Of a DNA stretch of 8,605 nucleotides, positions 5,770-8,605 are shown in pieces. Position 1 is the stretch's first letter; every line of letters starts with the position of its first letter. This DNA comes from Bacillota bacterium (lineage in GTDB: Bacteria; Bacillota; Clostridia; Christensenellales; Aristaeellaceae): positions 1 through 8,605 of the forward strand of contig JAEWAH010000205.1 in NCBI GenBank assembly GCA_023391725.1. The letters are read 5' to 3'. The notes under the pieces were generated by a model that was given only the letters and a program-made list of their open reading frames with translations, ran no database searches and was not told where the DNA came from. Made by a program: the position numbers and the translations under genes.

Positions 5770-6378
5770 ATGAAACACCCCCGCCTTCGCCTGACCGCGC
5801 TTTTGCTTGGTCTTGCACTTATCCTTACCGCCTGCGCCACGGCGGAGCAGGCCGCACCCACGCCGACTACGGCGCCTACCTCTGTGGCGGCCGCGACGCC
5901 TACCCCCGTAGCGCTGGGAACGCCCGTGCCCACCAACGCCAAGGGGATGCCTTTTCTGCTCAATGATTTTGAAGGCAGCCCCGTTGTGTTCAGCGAGCTC
6001 AAGGGCAAGGTCGTATACCTGAACTTTTTCACCTCCTGGTGCCCTTACTGCGTGCAGGAGTTGGGCGATCTTAAAAAGCTTCAGGAAAAGTACGGGGAGG
6101 ACTTGGCCCTGATCCTTGTCCACGTGCCCGACAACGACCCGGAGGAGACCGCGCGCCAATACCTCAAGGATAACGGCTATGATGGCCTGCGCATGGCGGA
6201 GGACTCGAACTTCTTCCTGGCCAACTACTATCAATTGGAAGGCTACCCTCTGTCTGTGGTCATCGACAAGGAGGGGTATCTGTCGGTCTACCAGCCCGGA
6301 GCAATGACCTTTGAACAGATGGAGCAGGCAGTTAAGTCCGCCGGGCTCATATCTCCCGAACCCACCAAGGAGCCATAA
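5770..6378 (+). CDS. TlpA/ResA-type thioredoxin lipoprotein
   Basis: The 202-residue protein starts with a lipoprotein signal: Arg/Lys-rich N terminus, hydrophobic core at about 8-19, and lipobox LTAC with Cys22 as the lipidated residue. Residues 23-56 are a Pro/Thr/Ala-rich linker, suited to spacing a domain away from the membrane. A thioredoxin-like domain of the TlpA/ResA kind follows (about 59-193), with active site WCPYC (Cys91, Cys94) and a cis-proline at GYP (Pro160). It should reduce, or exchange disulfides in, extracytoplasmic proteins on the outer face of the membrane. The stop is two bases before the next gene, a CcdA-type protein that is the expected source of electrons. The active-site dipeptide Pro-Tyr is that of glutaredoxins and differs from Glu-Pro of B. 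subtilis ResA, so the partner need not be apocytochrome c. Confidence 0.93.
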   Translation: MKHPRLRLTALLLGLALILTACATAEQAAPTPTTAPTSVAAATPTPVALGTPVPTNAKGMPFLLNDFEGSPVVFSELKGKVVYLNFFTSWCPYCVQELGDLKKLQEKYGEDLALILVHVPDNDPEETARQYLKDNGYDGLRMAEDSNFFLANYYQLEGYPLSVVIDKEGYLSVYQPGAMTFEQMEQAVKSAGLISPEPTKEP

Positions 6379-6380
6379 AG

Positions 6381-7094
6381 ATGACATCCGGTTTTGATTT
6401 CAGCCAAGCGCCCCAGCTCATCGAAGTGAGCCTGACCGCAGGGTCCGCATTGCTAAACGGCCTTGCGGCCTTTGTGTCCCCCTGCATCCTTCCCATGCTC
6501 CCCGTGTATGCTGCGTATTTGCTGGGGGAAGGGACCGCCGGGCAGGGCAAGCATGCTCTGCGCCCCGTCCTCTTTAGGATGCTGGGGTTTTTGCTGGGCT
6601 TTATCCCCTTCTTTATGGCGCTGGGGGCCGGGGCGGGCGCGCTGGGGCCTCTTTTGCAAAGCAGCCCGCAGTTGCGCACATACATAGGCGGCGGGCTGAT
6701 GATCGTATTCGGACTGATGATGCTTAACGTGCTTCCGGCTCTGAACATCTTCCATATCAAGGCGGACGGTGCGCGGCTTGCGGCGGGCGGGTTTTTTAAG
6801 ACCGCGCTCTTTGGCGTTCTTCTGGCCATTTCCTGGCTTTCCTGCACCTCGCCGTTTTTGTTCAACGTGCTTTTGCTGGCCGCCAAGGAGGGCGGCACGG
6901 CGGTACAGGGAATATGGCTTTTGTTCGTGTTTTCCCTGGGGCTGGCCGCGCCGTTTTTGCTGTTCATGGCTTTATACGCCAAACTGGGCGGGATGATCGC
7001 CTTTTTGCGCATCCATCAACTCTTCATCCGCCGGACGGCCGGCGTGGTCATGATCCTGCTGGGGATCTTTCAGATTGCGGGGTTATTGAAGTGA
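6381..7094 (+). CDS. ccdA: CcdA/DsbD-type membrane thiol-disulfide transporter
   Basis: The 237-residue protein is almost wholly hydrophobic with about six membrane helices, the normal size for CcdA. This family passes electrons from cytoplasmic thioredoxin across the membrane through two cysteines in helices 1 and 4. Cys35 lies in the typical FVSPCILP motif of helix 1. The second, Cys155, lies in SWLSCTSPF, where the family usually has Trp-Thr-Pro-Cys; the proline before the Cys is replaced by Ser. The start is ATG with AAGGAG eight bases upstream inside the end of the lipoprotein gene. Two bases separate the genes, so they are almost certainly co-translated, and the lipoprotein is the natural electron acceptor. 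The symbol reflects the family, not proven function in cytochrome maturation. Confidence 0.92.
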   Translation: MTSGFDFSQAPQLIEVSLTAGSALLNGLAAFVSPCILPMLPVYAAYLLGEGTAGQGKHALRPVLFRMLGFLLGFIPFFMALGAGAGALGPLLQSSPQLRTYIGGGLMIVFGLMMLNVLPALNIFHIKADGARLAAGGFFKTALFGVLLAISWLSCTSPFLFNVLLLAAKEGGTAVQGIWLLFVFSLGLAAPFLLFMALYAKLGGMIAFLRIHQLFIRRTAGVVMILLGIFQIAGLLK

Positions 7095-7153
7095 AGCGGA
7101 TCTTCGCCCTATATGTCAAGGAGGAAGCCCGTAATACAGTTGGATGTGAAAGT

Positions 7154-8239
7154 ATGAGCGAAACATATGATGTCGCCATCATCGGCCTGGGCCCGGCGGG
7201 GGCGACCTTGGCCAGGCTCCTGGCCCCGCGCTTTCGCGTGTTTGCCCTGGACGGGCAGCCGCTTCTTCATGAAAAGCCCTGCGGCGGGCTGCTGGCCCCG
7301 GACGCTCAAAAATCTCTTGCCCGTTTGCAATTGACACTCCCCAAGGAAATACTCGTCAGCCCTCAAATATTTGCGGTAAAAACCATCGACGTGCCCAAAA
7401 AGCTGGTCCGCTATTATCCCCGCTCCTATATCAACCTTGACCGGCATCGGTTTGACCGCTGGCTCGTCTCCCTGATCCCGCCTTACGTGCATATAGAGCC
7501 GGGCGTCTGCCGGAGCATCGCACAAGAAAAGGGCGGCTACTGCATCGCCTATAAGCGCGCGGATGGAACCATGGGGGAGATCCATGCGGACCGGGTGGTT
7601 GGGGCGGACGGGGCCTCTTCGTTTACCCGCCGCGCCTTTTTCCCGGGCCGCAGGCTGAACAGCTTCGTAGCCATCCAGCAATGGTTCCAACAATCGGACG
7701 GCAACCCTTTTTACTCCTGCGTGTTTGATGGCGATATTCCCGGACTGTGCTCCTGGTCCGTCTCTAAGGATGGGGATTTCCTTTTCGGCGGCGCGTACAA
7801 AGTAAAAAACTGCCGCCAAAGCTTTGAAAAACAAAAGCAGACGCTCTCCGCCTTCGGGTTCCAGTTCGGCCCACCACGCAAAACAGAAAGCTGCCTGGTC
7901 ATCCGGCCCCGGCTGCGGGACGGCTTTTGTCTGGGGCGGGACGGCGTATTTCTCCTGGGCGAGGCGGCGGGGTTCATCAGCCCCAGCTCTTTAGAAGGGA
8001 TCAGCTGGGCACTAAACAGCGCCGCGCTCCTGGCGGAGGCCTTTACGGGCGGCAAAGACCCGCAAGCAGCCTACCGGAAAGCGACCCGGGGGCTGCGGCT
8101 CAAGCTGGTTTTGAAGATGCTCAAATGCCCCTTCCTCTACCATCCGTGGCTTCGCTCGCTGGTGATGAAGAGCGGCATGAGGGCCATCAGCCTTTGCGAG
8201 CAGGGTACGCCGATCAAGCAAGGCGCGCTCCCCATGTAA
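7154..8239 (+). CDS. FAD-dependent oxidoreductase, geranylgeranyl-reductase group
   Basis: The protein has 361 residues from ATG 7154. The N terminus is a Rossmann FAD-binding motif (YDVAIIGLGPAGA, Gly11-Gly16). KPCGGLLAPDAQ (41-52) is the conserved Cys-Gly-Gly segment of geranylgeranyl-reductase-like flavoproteins, GADGASS (150-156) is the second FAD motif, and GEAAGFISPSSLEGI (269-283) is the third, with Glu in place of the usual Asp. The family reduces isoprenoid double bonds or hydroxylates, but the substrate of clostridial members is not known to me. There is no signal peptide or membrane segment. The start is uncertain: a strong AAGGAGG (7118-7124) lies 29 bases upstream, too far for ATG 7154, while an in-frame GTG at 7091 overlaps the ccdA stop. 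I prefer 7154 because family members begin just before the Rossmann motif. It is probably in the ccdA operon. Confidence 0.85.
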   Translation: MSETYDVAIIGLGPAGATLARLLAPRFRVFALDGQPLLHEKPCGGLLAPDAQKSLARLQLTLPKEILVSPQIFAVKTIDVPKKLVRYYPRSYINLDRHRFDRWLVSLIPPYVHIEPGVCRSIAQEKGGYCIAYKRADGTMGEIHADRVVGADGASSFTRRAFFPGRRLNSFVAIQQWFQQSDGNPFYSCVFDGDIPGLCSWSVSKDGDFLFGGAYKVKNCRQSFEKQKQTLSAFGFQFGPPRKTESCLVIRPRLRDGFCLGRDGVFLLGEAAGFISPSSLEGISWALNSAALLAEAFTGGKDPQAAYRKATRGLRLKLVLKMLKCPFLYHPWLRSLVMKSGMRAISLCEQGTPIKQGALPM

Positions 8240-8241
8240 TC

Positions 8242-8248
8242 AAGGAGG
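8242..8248 (+). promoter_or_regulatory. Ribosome binding site of the QueG-like gene
   Basis: AAGGAGG ends eight bases before ATG 8257, immediately after the stop of the flavoprotein gene, confirming the start and the operon arrangement. Confidence 0.85.
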
Positions 8249-8256
8249 CAAACAGG

Positions 8257-8605
8257 ATGGATCGGCTTTCCGAATCCTTAAAGCAATATTTGTGTGATCA
8301 GGGTGCGGCGCTGTGCGGTTTTGCCGACCTTCATAATCTGGTGGACGGGGAGCTAAGCTACGGTGTGTCCGTGGCGGTGCGGGTCCCAAAGCCCGTGGTG
8401 GAGTCTATTTCAGATGGTCCCACCCCTGCCTATTTCGACGCCTATCACACCCTGAACGACCAGCTGGACGGCCTGGTCACAGCCGGAGCGGATTTTTTGA
8501 AGAAGCGGGGGTACAACGCCTATCCCCAGACCAGGGCCAATGTAACTGAATCGGATGATTACCGCACCCGGCTGCCCCACAAGACCGTGGCGACCAGGGC
8601 GGGCC
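8257..8605 (+). CDS. QueG-like Fe-S protein, N-terminal part
   Basis: The first 116 residues are visible; the gene runs out of the window. The segment begins with a helical N terminus (LSESLKQYL) and a CGFADL motif, and continues through TPAYFDAYHTLNDQLD to LPHKTVATRAG at the window edge. The last piece matches the run that precedes the glycine-rich Trp-Ile-Gly-Lys segment in epoxyqueuosine reductase (QueG, COG1600) and its relatives, which carry a cobalamin site and two 4Fe-4S clusters further on. The cluster cysteines lie beyond the window, so tRNA queuosine synthesis cannot be claimed; many clostridial relatives are short QueG-like proteins of unknown role. It lies 17 bases after the flavoprotein stop, so it is very probably co-transcribed. 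Confidence 0.8.
   Translation, partial: MDRLSESLKQYLCDQGAALCGFADLHNLVDGELSYGVSVAVRVPKPVVESISDGPTPAYFDAYHTLNDQLDGLVTAGADFLKKRGYNAYPQTRANVTESDDYRTRLPHKTVATRAG

Noticed and set aside
5392..6387. Long minus-strand open frame (331 codons) across the palindromic block and the lipoprotein gene
   Set aside because: It is antisense to a well-supported lipoprotein, has low-complexity Arg/Gly-rich stretches, no recognisable domain and no convincing ribosome binding site.

Overview
The window looks like chromosome from a moderately GC-rich anaerobic Firmicute, most likely a member of the Clostridia. This is inferred from purine-rich AAGGAG(G) ribosome binding sites, a textbook sigma-A promoter, GTG starts, a lipoprotein-anchored thioredoxin paired with CcdA, and a QueG-like Fe-S protein of the clostridial type. 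I could not search databases, so the genus is open. All supported genes are on the + strand. No tRNA, rRNA, CRISPR array, transposase or phage gene is visible.

Region 1 (1-2026) holds two consecutive, homologous membrane nitrilases resembling apolipoprotein N-acyltransferase (Lnt). Only the C-terminal part of the first is present; the second is complete and overlaps it by 17 bases. Both keep the catalytic Lys and Cys, but their active-site surroundings differ from canonical Lnt. Region 2 (2023-2982) is a separate transcription unit. A near-consensus promoter straddles the stop codon of the second Lnt-like gene and drives a TetR-family repressor and then a 71-residue protein of unknown function; a clear intrinsic terminator closes the unit.

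Region 3 (2983-5204) is a complete DUF255/YyaL gene (thioredoxin-like domain plus alpha/alpha-barrel domain). Its roughly 180-base leader is rich in inverted repeats, including a perfect 14-bp palindrome. Region 4 (5205-5769) has no gene. Its first part is mixed-composition DNA, its middle is a GC-rich block of nested inverted repeats, and its end is a probable promoter.

Region 5 (5770-8605) is a likely redox operon: a TlpA/ResA-type thioredoxin lipoprotein, a CcdA-type membrane electron conduit, a FAD-dependent oxidoreductase of the geranylgeranyl-reductase group, and the start of a QueG-like Fe-S protein. The first two are expected to carry reducing equivalents from cytoplasmic thioredoxin across the membrane to the surface lipoprotein. 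How the last two connect to that pathway is not evident from the sequence.
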